From positions 94,330-158,329 of IMG/VR virus record IMGVR_UViG_3300028920_000032: a stretch of DNA of 64,000 nt, one strand, 5' to 3'. The position numbers and the translations under genes were made by a program. This document shows positions 7,311-15,970 of the stretch, piece after piece. Position 1 is the stretch's first letter. Each line of letters opens with the position of its first letter. Source of the stretch: a virus. The notes below the pieces were generated by a model that was not told where the DNA came from, made no database searches, and was given only the letters and a program-made list of their open reading frames with translations.

Positions 7311-9730
7311 TATTTTACTCCACCTTCATGAAGCTTTTTAAAGAATAAATGCATATTCATACTTTCTTCTTTTTTCTCTTTCTTTTCTTTTTTAGGAATT
7401 GATTTTTTTTCTTCTGAAAATAAAGATTCAAGCTCTTTCTCAACTTGTGATTTAGTTTTCATTTTAGTTTTAATAGCTTCTTCATAAGCTGCCCAACCTT
7501 CTCCAACAGCTTTCTGATGAATTTTTCTTATCACATCATGTCCTTTTTTAGCTCTTGTGTCAATTAAATGCAAAAAGGAAGCAAAGTCATCATCAGGTAT
7601 ATTTAAATCTTTTTTTAATTGTTGAAAAGTTTTTAATAATTGGTGTTCAATACCAGCTTTAGATATAACTGGCCATTTATTTTGCTTCATAAATGTTTCA
7701 ATTTCAGAAGAATTTTTAAATTGTTCTAGAGCATATAATAATTGAGCTAAAAATCTTGGTATAGTACCAAATCCAAGATTGGTGAAATTTTTCATTACTA
7801 AAGGTCTTACGGCTTTATAATTAAATAATATATCATAATGTGAAACGCCTTTCTTTATTTCTTTTTTGAAATTTCTAATAATATCATAGACAATACTAAC
7901 TCCATTATCTCCAAAGTGACAAGCTTGTAGTGACATTAATGAAACTTGAGTTTGGCTTTTATCCATATAGGCAGCAAACAAATAATCATTTACATTTTTA
8001 GATAATTTTGTTTTTTCTCCTTTTTCATTTATTGCTGCTTCTCCACTCTTTTCCATTTCTTTCATTATTTGTTCAGCTTTTGGACGTAACTTTTCTTTTT
8101 CTTCATCGTTTAATCGAGAAAAATTAACAAAACCAGATTCAATCATATGATCTGCAACCATTGTCCAAGCTCTAGGAGACATAGTTCTAGCTCCTCCTCC
8201 GCCTTTACCTCCAGCAACTTCTACTGGTAATAAGAATGGAGCTTCCATTGCTGTAATATCAGGATCTTCTGATTTCTTTTGAGTTAATTTAGTTATATAA
8301 CTAATTATAATTCCAGGAATTCTTACCAGTAATGGTAAAGATTCACCGCTTTCAAAATTTGCAACAAATTTTTTACCACCAAAATTATTTATCCATGATG
8401 CAGCATGATATCGACCAAAAACAACTTGTTGTATCCTTTCTAGTGTAGCGATGTCAAGATTATTTATTTCGTTAACAGCATCATAGACACCTTTTTGTTG
8501 ACCAGTGTTCATTGCCAATACTATTACAATTTTCTTAGGTAAGTGATATCTTTCAATCTTTTCAATTTTACCTTTCTTCCTAATTACTTCAGAAGCTCCA
8601 CCTAATTCACCACTTAATAACAAGTTCATAACAGCTGCCATTTTTTCTGAATCTGCTCTATTAAACTCATCAAAAAATAATAACCAGTTGTCAACATCTC
8701 CAGATGGGGGTAAATATTCTGATGGTGCCAGCTTTACAATAGTTTTGGCTAACTGTAATCTATCTTCTTTTGAAGCGTTTTCTGGATCATCAAAAACTTT
8801 TTTTAGATATGGGAATCCTTGTACTACTTCTAATGCAACTTTCTGTAATTCAAGTGGAAAATAATGAAAACCTTGTTTCTCAGCTGCCTGTTTGATAATC
8901 ATTGATTTTCCCCAACCAGTAGGTGCGTATATAGCAATATTTTTTACCATACTACCTTTCATTACTTTACCACTTTTTACTTTTTCCATAAGTTCATTTA
9001 ACATTTTTACAAAATGACCATAGTGAACTTCAACTGGTCGTATTTTTTCAACTTTATCTTCTGTTTTTTCTAATGCACTAGTACCAGCTGACAATATTAA
9101 TTTAGAAGCTAAAGAGTACATAGAAGCTTTTAGTTTTTCTTCATCTTCTTCTTCATCATCATCAGTCTCTTCACTTAATAATTGTTTAAGTTTTTTAGAA
9201 AGTTTATAATCAATTCCTTCTTGTACAGCTTTTTGTTTTGGTTCTATTATATGCATTATTCCAAACCCCTTAGGGCCATTAACAGTTACGCCGAAACCAA
9301 AATCCATTGTTTCAGAAAGATATACATCCATTTTACCAACAGAAGTTTTATTATATTCAGCCGTAAGTACATTCTCTCCAAATGGGGCTTTATTGTAATT
9401 GATATCATTAGCCGGTGGAATCAACATATCACCTTTTTTGTTAAACATAATAAATTTATTTCCAACTGTCTTTGCTATGGCGACACCAAATTTCCATCCC
9501 CACTGTGCCACAGCTTTAATTTTATTAGTAAGTTTTTTCCAACCAGACTTAACAGCGGCACCAGCTTTTTTAACAACATCACTAAATTTTTCATTAATTT
9601 GGTCTTCAGCAGATATTTCATTAGATATTTGCTCTAATAAATTTATTTTTTTAATGCCTCTACGAGTAATGGTAGGTTTTTTATTAGTTATTTCATTATT
9701 AATTCTTTTTATGAATTTATCCCAACTCAT
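7310..9730 (-). CDS. Large MoxR-type AAA+ ATPase, system 2
   Basis: 806 aa. Walker A is APTGWGKS (269-276) and Walker B LLFFDEFN (DE at 354-355). The roughly 230-residue N-terminal extension has a predicted helical, Lys/Ala-rich part (about 50-90) and an acidic run (188-200). The C-terminus is highly charged. The extension is unusual for MoxR proteins and may tether the ATPase to virion or membrane. It heads the system-2 operon and starts after a GGAGCAAC site. Confidence 0.75.
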   Translation of the reverse strand: MSWDKFIKRINNEITNKKPTITRRGIKKINLLEQISNEISAEDQINEKFSDVVKKAGAAVKSGWKKLTNKIKAVAQWGWKFGVAIAKTVGNKFIMFNKKGDMLIPPANDINYNKAPFGENVLTAEYNKTSVGKMDVYLSETMDFGFGVTVNGPKGFGIMHIIEPKQKAVQEGIDYKLSKKLKQLLSEETDDDEEEDEEKLKASMYSLASKLILSAGTSALEKTEDKVEKIRPVEVHYGHFVKMLNELMEKVKSGKVMKGSMVKNIAIYAPTGWGKSMIIKQAAEKQGFHYFPLELQKVALEVVQGFPYLKKVFDDPENASKEDRLQLAKTIVKLAPSEYLPPSGDVDNWLLFFDEFNRADSEKMAAVMNLLLSGELGGASEVIRKKGKIEKIERYHLPKKIVIVLAMNTGQQKGVYDAVNEINNLDIATLERIQQVVFGRYHAASWINNFGGKKFVANFESGESLPLLVRIPGIIISYITKLTQKKSEDPDITAMEAPFLLPVEVAGGKGGGGARTMSPRAWTMVADHMIESGFVNFSRLNDEEKEKLRPKAEQIMKEMEKSGEAAINEKGEKTKLSKNVNDYLFAAYMDKSQTQVSLMSLQACHFGDNGVSIVYDIIRNFKKEIKKGVSHYDILFNYKAVRPLVMKNFTNLGFGTIPRFLAQLLYALEQFKNSSEIETFMKQNKWPVISKAGIEHQLLKTFQQLKKDLNIPDDDFASFLHLIDTRAKKGHDVIRKIHQKAVGEGWAAYEEAIKTKMKTKSQVEKELESLFSEEKKSIPKKEKKEKKEESMNMHLFFKKLHEGGVK

Positions 9731-9842
9731 CTTAGTTGCTCCTCATATTTTATCACAAAATATCTTACAATTTGATTTTAATTATCTTGCTTTTTATGTA
9801 TATAAACAATAGTTACAATTTCATTTATTAGAGTAAAATTTA

Positions 9843-10034
9843 TCAATCATCTTCTTTAAGTCTTTCATCAATCATATCTGTGCTGAATGAAAGTAGGGTT
9901 AAAAAAGCTTTAAAATAATTAATATATTCATCAAGCATAGTGTCGCGACCATCCGGTATTCTGATTTCGACAGATTTATAGTTATATCTATCTCCTTCAG
10001 GAATATCATCTATATCAAATTTAAAAATAATCAT
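9843..10034 (-). CDS. Small acidic hypothetical protein
   Basis: 63 aa, acidic, no recognised motif. It is transcribed divergently from the FAD reductase. The gap between them contains a near-palindrome around GCCGCATATG that could serve both promoters. Confidence 0.6.
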   Translation of the reverse strand: MIIFKFDIDDIPEGDRYNYKSVEIRIPDGRDTMLDEYINYFKAFLTLLSFSTDMIDERLKEDD

Positions 10035-10094
10035 ATAGTCTTCCTTGTTTTATAAATATATGCCGCATATGTTTATAAAACAAAGGTAAACAAT

Positions 10095-11486
10095 ATGAAG
10101 AAAACTGATGTAATAATTGTTGGAGCTGGCCCTGCTGGCTGTTTTTTAGCTAAAAAATTAGCTGAGTGTGGCTTGAAAGTTGTCATTTTAGAGGCTATGG
10201 ATGAGCCAGGTTCCAACTGGGAAATAGCAATAGAAAAATCAGCTTTTGGAGAAACTAACTTACAATTACCACCTAAAAAAATATGGCAAGAAAATCCAGA
10301 ACTCAAAAAATATTTTGCAATTAACATGAATAATAGTGTTGAGATAAAACTAAAAGACGACGACGAATTAATAATTTTACATAAAGATTTCAATAATTAT
10401 TTATTAGAAAAAGCTACTAAAGCTGGTGTAACATTCATGTCCAAACACAGAGTAAAAAATATAAACTATGATATATCTAATGATACTTTAGAAGGAGTTT
10501 CTGGTGTATATAGAACGAAGCAATTATTTAAAAAAGAACTTGAATTACACTTTGACTTTAAAGCCGATATGATAGTTGATGCATCTGGAATAAATAGTGT
10601 TATAAGAAAACAACTACCAGCTACTTATATGTTAAGAAATAAAATTGAACAAGAAGAATTTGTTTTTGCGTGGAATGAAGTAAGAAAAGTCAATAAAAGT
10701 CAATTAAACCAAATAGAAGATATATTTCATCTGAAGCCAGGAATGGCCTATCTTGCACTTGGAAGACATAGAGCATATGAACTTATGCATGTAAAAAAAG
10801 ACAACACGGTTGGTTTAGTTTTTGGTTCAAATCAATCAAAACCAGCAGTAGTTATTGCTCGAGAATTTTTAGAAAAATATAATTTTTTTGGAGAAAGAAT
10901 TAGGAGTGCTGGCAGACAAATACCACTCAGAAGAGCTTTAGATACTATGATTGGAGATCATTTTGCATGCATAGGTGATTCAGCTTGTCAAGTAATTCCC
11001 ACAATGGGATCTGGAGTTGCTTCTTCAATGTATGCGGCTGATATCTTATCTAAAGCCATCAATAAAGCATTTAATAGAAATGATTTTTCATATCAAAAAT
11101 TGTGGTCATATAATCATCGATATCAGTCAGGAAGAGGAGCAACATTAGCATCATTTGATATAATGCGAAGATTTTTACAAAATATATCGCATGAAGAAAT
11201 TGAAGTATTATTTTCTTCTAAATTATTAACAAAAGAGATGTTAACGAACACATTTAATTCTACAAATATAAGATTTGATGTTGCAAATATATTTGAAAAA
11301 ATTATGAATTTATTTTCTAGAAAAAAATTAGGCTTTGGACAAAAACTTATGAGAGCTATGAATGATTCTCATAAAATTCTACAATTGTATAGAAACTATA
11401 CAGTACGCTATGATAAAAAAGCATATGAACGTTGGCGCAAAAAAACTAGAGAAATTTTCAAAAAATACAATAAGATAAATATATGA
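10095..11486 (+). CDS. FAD-dependent oxidoreductase, geranylgeranyl-reductase-like
   Basis: 463 aa on the plus strand. The N-terminal dinucleotide motif is IIVGAGPAGCFLA (G10-G15) and the second FAD-binding segment CIGDSACQV lies near residue 297, followed by MGSGVASS. This is the group of p-hydroxybenzoate-hydroxylase-fold flavoproteins that includes geranylgeranyl reductases and lycopene cyclases. The substrate cannot be read from sequence. A lipid- or isoprenoid-modifying flavoenzyme is unusual in a phage and may alter the host envelope. It is followed by two short overlapping plus-strand ORFs. Confidence 0.7.
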   Translation: MKKTDVIIVGAGPAGCFLAKKLAECGLKVVILEAMDEPGSNWEIAIEKSAFGETNLQLPPKKIWQENPELKKYFAINMNNSVEIKLKDDDELIILHKDFNNYLLEKATKAGVTFMSKHRVKNINYDISNDTLEGVSGVYRTKQLFKKELELHFDFKADMIVDASGINSVIRKQLPATYMLRNKIEQEEFVFAWNEVRKVNKSQLNQIEDIFHLKPGMAYLALGRHRAYELMHVKKDNTVGLVFGSNQSKPAVVIAREFLEKYNFFGERIRSAGRQIPLRRALDTMIGDHFACIGDSACQVIPTMGSGVASSMYAADILSKAINKAFNRNDFSYQKLWSYNHRYQSGRGATLASFDIMRRFLQNISHEEIEVLFSSKLLTKEMLTNTFNSTNIRFDVANIFEKIMNLFSRKKLGFGQKLMRAMNDSHKILQLYRNYTVRYDKKAYERWRKKTREIFKKYNKINI

Positions 11487-11587
11487 GAAATCGTGTTATG
11501 GATCACTCCTTTATACAAGCTGTTTTTAAAACACAATACAAACGACCTGATGGTAGAGTGGGTGAAGAAGCTAGTAATTGGAATTAG
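11483..11587 (+). CDS. Very small ORF coupled to the FAD reductase
   Basis: 34 codons beginning at an ATG that overlaps the reductase stop (ATGA), suggesting translational coupling. Product MRNRVMDHSFIQ..., not recognised. The stop overlaps the TTG start of the next ORF. Confidence 0.4.
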   Translation: MRNRVMDHSFIQAVFKTQYKRPDGRVGEEASNWN

Positions 11588-11775
11588 AAAAAAAGAATTA
11601 TAAAATTTTAGGTAATCTAAAATGGTTTGACATTGTTGAACAATATAAAGATTTAGATTATGCTTCAGGAGATCTTGTATTTTCTATTTCGGTTTTAGTA
11701 AGTGGTCTAAGACCAGAAATTTTATATCTACATTATGACTTAAACACAAATTATTTAGATATCGACACAGATTGA
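11578..11775 (+). CDS. Small hypothetical protein, TTG start
   Basis: 65 aa starting at a TTG inside the end of the preceding small ORF. No family recognised. It converges on and overlaps by 25 nt the minus-strand gene at 11751-12167. Confidence 0.4.
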   Translation: MELEKKNYKILGNLKWFDIVEQYKDLDYASGDLVFSISVLVSGLRPEILYLHYDLNTNYLDIDTD

Positions 11776-12167
11776 AAATAATATACTTCATCATCTTTGC
11801 CAAAATATTCATAACCCATCTCTTTTAATCTTTTAGTGTAAAATTTTAATCTAGACTCTTTTTCATAATAAAATTCATAATATATAGAAAAAGCAATATA
11901 CTTAGGTTTAATTATGTCTAAATACTCTTTAATAATTGAAATTAATTTCTTGATAGTCGAATATTGCATTTCATTTATTAAACCGAAATGTAAAGCATTT
12001 TTTGAGAAGTTCTTACCTTTTTTCTTTTTAGCAGATTTTTTAGTAATTCCAATAACTAAGAAAGGAATATGTAATTCTGGTGTAATTACACCTTCTATCT
12101 TATCAGATTCTACAATATAAGTTAAACCATTAATTGTGAATCTTTTTATTTCTCCATACTTTTTCAT
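11751..12167 (-). CDS. Hypothetical protein
   Basis: 138 aa, lysine- and tyrosine-rich, no motif recognised. The start codon lies inside an inverted repeat (TCATATGAG...CTCATATGA), which may affect initiation. Confidence 0.55.
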   Translation of the reverse strand: MKKYGEIKRFTINGLTYIVESDKIEGVITPELHIPFLVIGITKKSAKKKKGKNFSKNALHFGLINEMQYSTIKKLISIIKEYLDIIKPKYIAFSIYYEFYYEKESRLKFYTKRLKEMGYEYFGKDDEVYYFQSVSISK

Positions 12168-12228
12168 ATGAGTCTCCTAAACTAACTCATATGAAAAAAT
12201 CTCTCCATCTTAACATTTTTTATCCAAT

Positions 12229-12423
12229 TTATTTATTTTCTTTTATATATTCTTGAATTTCAGTAAATCTATTTGAAAATTCATCCCATTCATCAACAGA
12301 CATAGAAATACCCTTCCCAGGTCTCAACTCTCCGTCTTTTTCAAACCATTTTCTGATGTGCACATACTTTTTGCTTTTAAAATCACTAATATGTATTTTG
12401 ATATCTTTTCCTATATTAATCAT
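12229..12423 (-). CDS. PC4/Sub1-like single-stranded DNA-binding coactivator
   Basis: 64 aa, essentially one PC4 domain: KYVHIRKWFEKDG, then LRPGKGISMSVDEWDEF, matching the beta-sheet and helix of PC4/YdbC proteins. These dimers bind single-stranded or melted DNA and can stimulate transcription or replication. It lies just downstream of the Ro60 gene. The length fits a minimal PC4 domain. Confidence 0.75.
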   Translation of the reverse strand: MINIGKDIKIHISDFKSKKYVHIRKWFEKDGELRPGKGISMSVDEWDEFSNRFTEIQEYIKENK

Positions 12424-12459
12424 TGCTTTCTTCCTCTTAAAATTTTAGCTAAGAACTTA

Positions 12460-14067
12460 TTAAATTTCATCATTAGCAACCATTTGTATCATTTTTGGTG
12501 TCTGTGATGTGAATGATGCAACATCATATGATCTTGGATCTTTTGGGTCTACAAGAGAAACGCGGTCGCTGTATGGTACTAATGTAATATATATTGATTT
12601 AGCATTTGGATTAATTTTACTTCTGTATTCTTTTAATGCTTGCGATGGGTGTCTATGACCTGTCCATGATTCTGAGTCAGTAACAAATACGAATACATCA
12701 GCAAATATATCATTTTTAATTGCATAGTCATATGCAACTGAAGCATTAGTGCCACCAAAATTTCCTGGCCATACACCAGACCCCCAATCTACGATTTCAC
12801 TGTAAGAACAGTTTTTTGTAATTCTCTGTAGAACTTTGAATCGTGTATCAAATCCACCAACGAAGTAGTTCTTTTCTGATTTAACAGATGCAAGGGCTAA
12901 TATACCAGCAACTTGATATGGAGCTAACCACATGTTGCCGACCATGTTACCTGTCATAGAGCCTGAAACATCAAGAGCATAGAAAAACTGTTTACCTGTT
13001 GGTTCTAGAACTTCGAAACAGTCTTGAATTCCTTGATTCATTATATCGAGTATTCTTGGTACTGTATTCCATGTCAACTTAGATCTTCCAAGATGGCCGC
13101 CACTCTGGTAAACTAACAATGCTGATGCAAAATTAATTGGATGAATGTAAGCTTTTGCTAAATTTTCTTTAGATAATTTTTTCTCAAGAAGATCGAGATT
13201 AGCCACATTCTTAAAAATACCTTTTTCAGTTAAGTTGCCTAAATTTCTTATTGTGGCTCCTACTGGCATATTGTGAAATAAAGCTTCCCAAATACCTGTA
13301 GTTCTTTTGATATTAGCTGGAATCATTTCATGAGTAAGTTTGAGGTCATTGATCATAAGAATAACTGCATCTTCTGAAGTTGATGCGCTTTTAAGAATTT
13401 CATATCCTGCAATCCTATTCAAGCCATTCGCTTCAACTATATTAAAGCCTTTGCCTACAGCCCATTTATAAACAGAGTTCTTGTTTACATCCTCAGTTTT
13501 TGGTTTAAACTTTCTTAAGATGTCAGCATGTGTCCATCCATTCCTATTCTGGTACTTAAGCAATTGGTACTCAAGTTCTTTCGCTTCTTTTGCATCCAAC
13601 CATCCATTTACAGCTTTGTGAATAACAGAACCAAATCCTCTCATGTCTTTAACATAAGATGTGAACTCATAAAGATGTGAAGCAGTTCTGATAACAGAAT
13701 TGAAGATGTCTCTGAATACATTCTTTGAAGATGCATCACCCATCGACAACACCACAAGAGCAAATATTGGTGTATGTACAGATGTACCCTTTTTAGAAGC
13801 ATCTATGATTTCTTCACCAACTTTAGATGCATTCGCTTTGATACAACGGTTAAGAACTTTAATGTTTGCTTCTGTCATTTCTTCTTTGCCTTGGTAATAA
13901 GCTCCAGACATAGAACCAACTAATAACCATCGTCTTAAAGCTGTCCAATCACTAGCTTTAAAACTATAACCGCCGGCTAAATTCTTTTTCATTTCACTTT
14001 CTCTACCTGGAATTGGTTTATTTTGAGGCGTCTCTTTTCTATTTTTTCCAACAAAATTATAATTCAT
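12460..14067 (-). CDS. rsr: Ro60/Rsr ortholog (TROVE-domain RNA-binding protein)
   Basis: 535 aa, the usual Ro60 length. Residues 1 to about 350 form the TROVE helical-repeat ring, with characteristic segments DWTALRRWLLVGS (40-52), GWTHADILR (177-185) and FHNMPVGATIRNLG (264-277). The C-terminal VWA domain has the metal site DVSGS (366-370), a GGTNAS loop (438-443) and VTDSES. Ro60 proteins hold Y RNAs and the 3' ends of misfolded RNAs in RNA quality control. The adjacent non-coding region carries two Y RNA-like elements, and two more lie in the tRNA arrays near 45 kb, so protein and RNA partners are both phage encoded. Start: AGGAGG-type site (GAAGGAGG) before the ATG. Confidence 0.9.
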   Translation of the reverse strand: MNYNFVGKNRKETPQNKPIPGRESEMKKNLAGGYSFKASDWTALRRWLLVGSMSGAYYQGKEEMTEANIKVLNRCIKANASKVGEEIIDASKKGTSVHTPIFALVVLSMGDASSKNVFRDIFNSVIRTASHLYEFTSYVKDMRGFGSVIHKAVNGWLDAKEAKELEYQLLKYQNRNGWTHADILRKFKPKTEDVNKNSVYKWAVGKGFNIVEANGLNRIAGYEILKSASTSEDAVILMINDLKLTHEMIPANIKRTTGIWEALFHNMPVGATIRNLGNLTEKGIFKNVANLDLLEKKLSKENLAKAYIHPINFASALLVYQSGGHLGRSKLTWNTVPRILDIMNQGIQDCFEVLEPTGKQFFYALDVSGSMTGNMVGNMWLAPYQVAGILALASVKSEKNYFVGGFDTRFKVLQRITKNCSYSEIVDWGSGVWPGNFGGTNASVAYDYAIKNDIFADVFVFVTDSESWTGHRHPSQALKEYRSKINPNAKSIYITLVPYSDRVSLVDPKDPRSYDVASFTSQTPKMIQMVANDEI

Positions 14068-14150
14068 ATTAAACCTCCTTCAGCTCTCATAATGAGAACA
14101 AAATAAATATTTTGAGACTTGCTTCTATTCATTTATTAGTAAAAGAAATG

Positions 14151-14219
14151 AATAAAGAGCAAGTTGGTTGATAAAGGGTTAACCCATGAACGATAACCTC
14201 TACCATTCAGCTCTTTATT
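14151..14219 (-). ncRNA. Candidate Y RNA 1 (next to rsr)
   Basis: 69 nt upstream of rsr. A 10-bp outer helix (AATAAAGAGC with GCTCTTTATT) encloses, on the minus strand, CTGAATGGTAGAGGTTATCG on the 5' side and AACTT on the 3' side. The first segment resembles the Ro60-binding strand of known Y RNAs (a GGTAGTGAGTTATC-type sequence). The apical part contains GGGTTAACCC. It shares this layout with the elements at 14686, 44655 and 45690. It may also act in the rsr leader. Confidence 0.7.
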
Positions 14220-14270
14220 AAAGATTATAATTCTATAATCGATATTGTGTTCATAAATAATATATGCGAC

Positions 14271-14323
14271 TAAAAAAGTTCTCCATGGCCTTCTATGCTT
14301 ATAATAGCTCCAGCCATGGAGAA
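14271..14323 (-). terminator. Rho-independent terminator, minus strand
   Basis: An 11-bp stem (TTCTCCATGGC / GCCATGGAGAA, 23-nt loop) is followed on the minus strand by CTTTTTTAG. It would end a transcript coming from the non-coding RNA region at about 14.3-15.0 kb before Y RNA 1 and rsr. Confidence 0.7.
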
Positions 14324-14685
14324 TTAAATATTTAATCTTCTAACGAATAAATCAGCAACTGTATAGCCGGCTTTGTCATCAACTTAGTGATCATACATCT
14401 AATTATAAAGTTGAAAGTTGGAGTTTGCCGTTTCCTTTTAATTATAATCGTTCTTTCAAAATTAGGTTTTGTGAGCATTGCTCTTATCAAGCGTCCCTGA
14501 TAAATAACAGTGTTTACTGCTGAGCATTTTCAGACTTGAGAGCGGAACAATATCTATATGTGCCCTCTACTAGACTTACTTCATGATCACTAATAAAAGC
14601 AGTATTTCCAGTAACTTACTAAGCTGACACTAACTAATTTTAAATATAACAGAACTGATTTACCGTCGAATATAAACGGTGTTTA
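14324..14685. other. ORF-free stretch between terminator and Y RNA 4
   Basis: About 360 nt with no plausible coding sequence on either strand. Several small inverted repeats are present (for example CAACTT...AAGTTG near 14380 and ACCGT...ACGGT near 14665). It sits between a minus-strand terminator and a Y RNA-like element, so it is probably transcribed as non-coding RNA, but I cannot assign it to a known family. Confidence 0.4.
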
Positions 14686-14809
14686 CGAGCTAGTGAGTGT
14701 TAGATGGTATAACTTGGCTGGCTTAATAGTCTAAGTCAAAACGTTTAATACTTGTCATTAAGACAATTCTTGTATACTATCATGTCGATAACCATCTAAA
14801 TTCAGCTCG
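14686..14809 (-). ncRNA. Candidate Y RNA 4 (long form, rsr region)
   Basis: 124 nt. The outer helix CGAGCT/AGCTCG and inner helix AGATGGT/ACCATCT flank the conserved minus-strand pattern CTGAAT...TTATCG. The roughly 80-nt apical region holds a TTGTC/GACAA hairpin but no recognisable T-arm. The 3' side differs from the other copies (AACAC instead of AACTT), so this is the least certain member. The remaining sequence to 15049 is ORF-free and not recognised. Confidence 0.55.
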
Positions 14810-15049
14810 ATTTATTTTAAACCAAGCGATCTTTAAAAGATCTTATCATTGAAAGTTAAAAATTATTTAATCCAAAATAACTAACCTCCAAATTAAATGA
14901 TTAAAATTACATATGCCACTGCAATAATTTATCTTGAGAAAAAAACAGAAAATTTTGAGAAATTAATTATAAAAACTAACTTTTTGCATACTTAATAAAG
15001 AATATATTGGATAAAGATAATTATATACTATTAAAGGAGATATTTGTGG

Positions 15050-15949
15050 ATGAAATTCTTAAAAACAATCAAACGTTTAATAAAGAAATTCAAACTAACA
15101 TTTAAGAACTTAATTAATTTAAAAATAAAATTAATGTTAGTAGTGCCAATATGTGTTGTTGCCATAGCAATATTTTCAATAATTGTATTTTTTATGTCAG
15201 ATTTTTTAGCGGATAAAAAAATTGAGGCCAGAACTCAAAACATAAAAAGCGATGTTGCTCTTTTGAAATCAGAAATGTCAGATTATAAAAATGAACTCAA
15301 AACCGTTATGGAAATCAGAGATAGATATAGAGCGGCTATAAAAGAAGTAGTAGACATGCTGTATCACAAAGATATAGCAATGGGTGGAACTTTAGAAACT
15401 ATCCCAGAAACTGATGAGATAACATTATTACATTTAAGAAATGTTGTACAATCAATGGATAATGATATTAGTTTACTTGAAGAAGCAAAAAACTATTTAT
15501 TAGCTAGAAAAGAATTTGCAGACAATTTTCCTTTTATATGGCCAGTTAAATTAGAAGGTGCACCAACAATTAATTCTAATTTTGGTATAAGAAGCAATAA
15601 AGAAACTAATACTGAACCATTAGATGGATATCATTTTCATCCTGGTATAGATTTGGGAGGAGTAGCTGGTGATTCTATAATTGCAACAGCTGCTGGAAAA
15701 GTGATATATATTACTGAAACTCATCCTATATATGGGAAATTAATTATTATTAAGCATAAATATGAATTTTCTACTTATTATGCTCATTTGAAAAGTATTA
15801 GAGTTAAATTAGGACAAACTGTTAAACGTGGTGACATAGTTGGTCTTATGGGTAATACTGGTAAATGCAATGGAGTACACTTACACTATGAAATAAGAGC
15901 TGCTGGTGTTCCAATTGATCCATTGACATTTTTATCAGTAGATTATTAA
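15050..15949 (+). CDS. Membrane-anchored M23 metallopeptidase
   Basis: About 299 aa on the plus strand. A basic N-terminus is followed by a transmembrane segment (LMLVVPICVVAIAIFSIIVF) and then a coiled-coil stretch. The C-terminal LytM domain has HFHPGIDLGG and GVHLHYEIR, giving the HxxxD and HxH zinc ligands. The topology suits a periplasmic peptidoglycan hydrolase held in the inner membrane, for lysis or envelope modification. I chose the ATG at 15050, 9 nt after AAAGGAGA; the TTG six bases earlier is unlikely. It is followed by a second membrane protein and a terminator. Confidence 0.8.
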   Translation: MKFLKTIKRLIKKFKLTFKNLINLKIKLMLVVPICVVAIAIFSIIVFFMSDFLADKKIEARTQNIKSDVALLKSEMSDYKNELKTVMEIRDRYRAAIKEVVDMLYHKDIAMGGTLETIPETDEITLLHLRNVVQSMDNDISLLEEAKNYLLARKEFADNFPFIWPVKLEGAPTINSNFGIRSNKETNTEPLDGYHFHPGIDLGGVAGDSIIATAAGKVIYITETHPIYGKLIIIKHKYEFSTYYAHLKSIRVKLGQTVKRGDIVGLMGNTGKCNGVHLHYEIRAAGVPIDPLTFLSVDY

Positions 15950-15970
15950 TATATTTAGAAAGGAGTTAAT

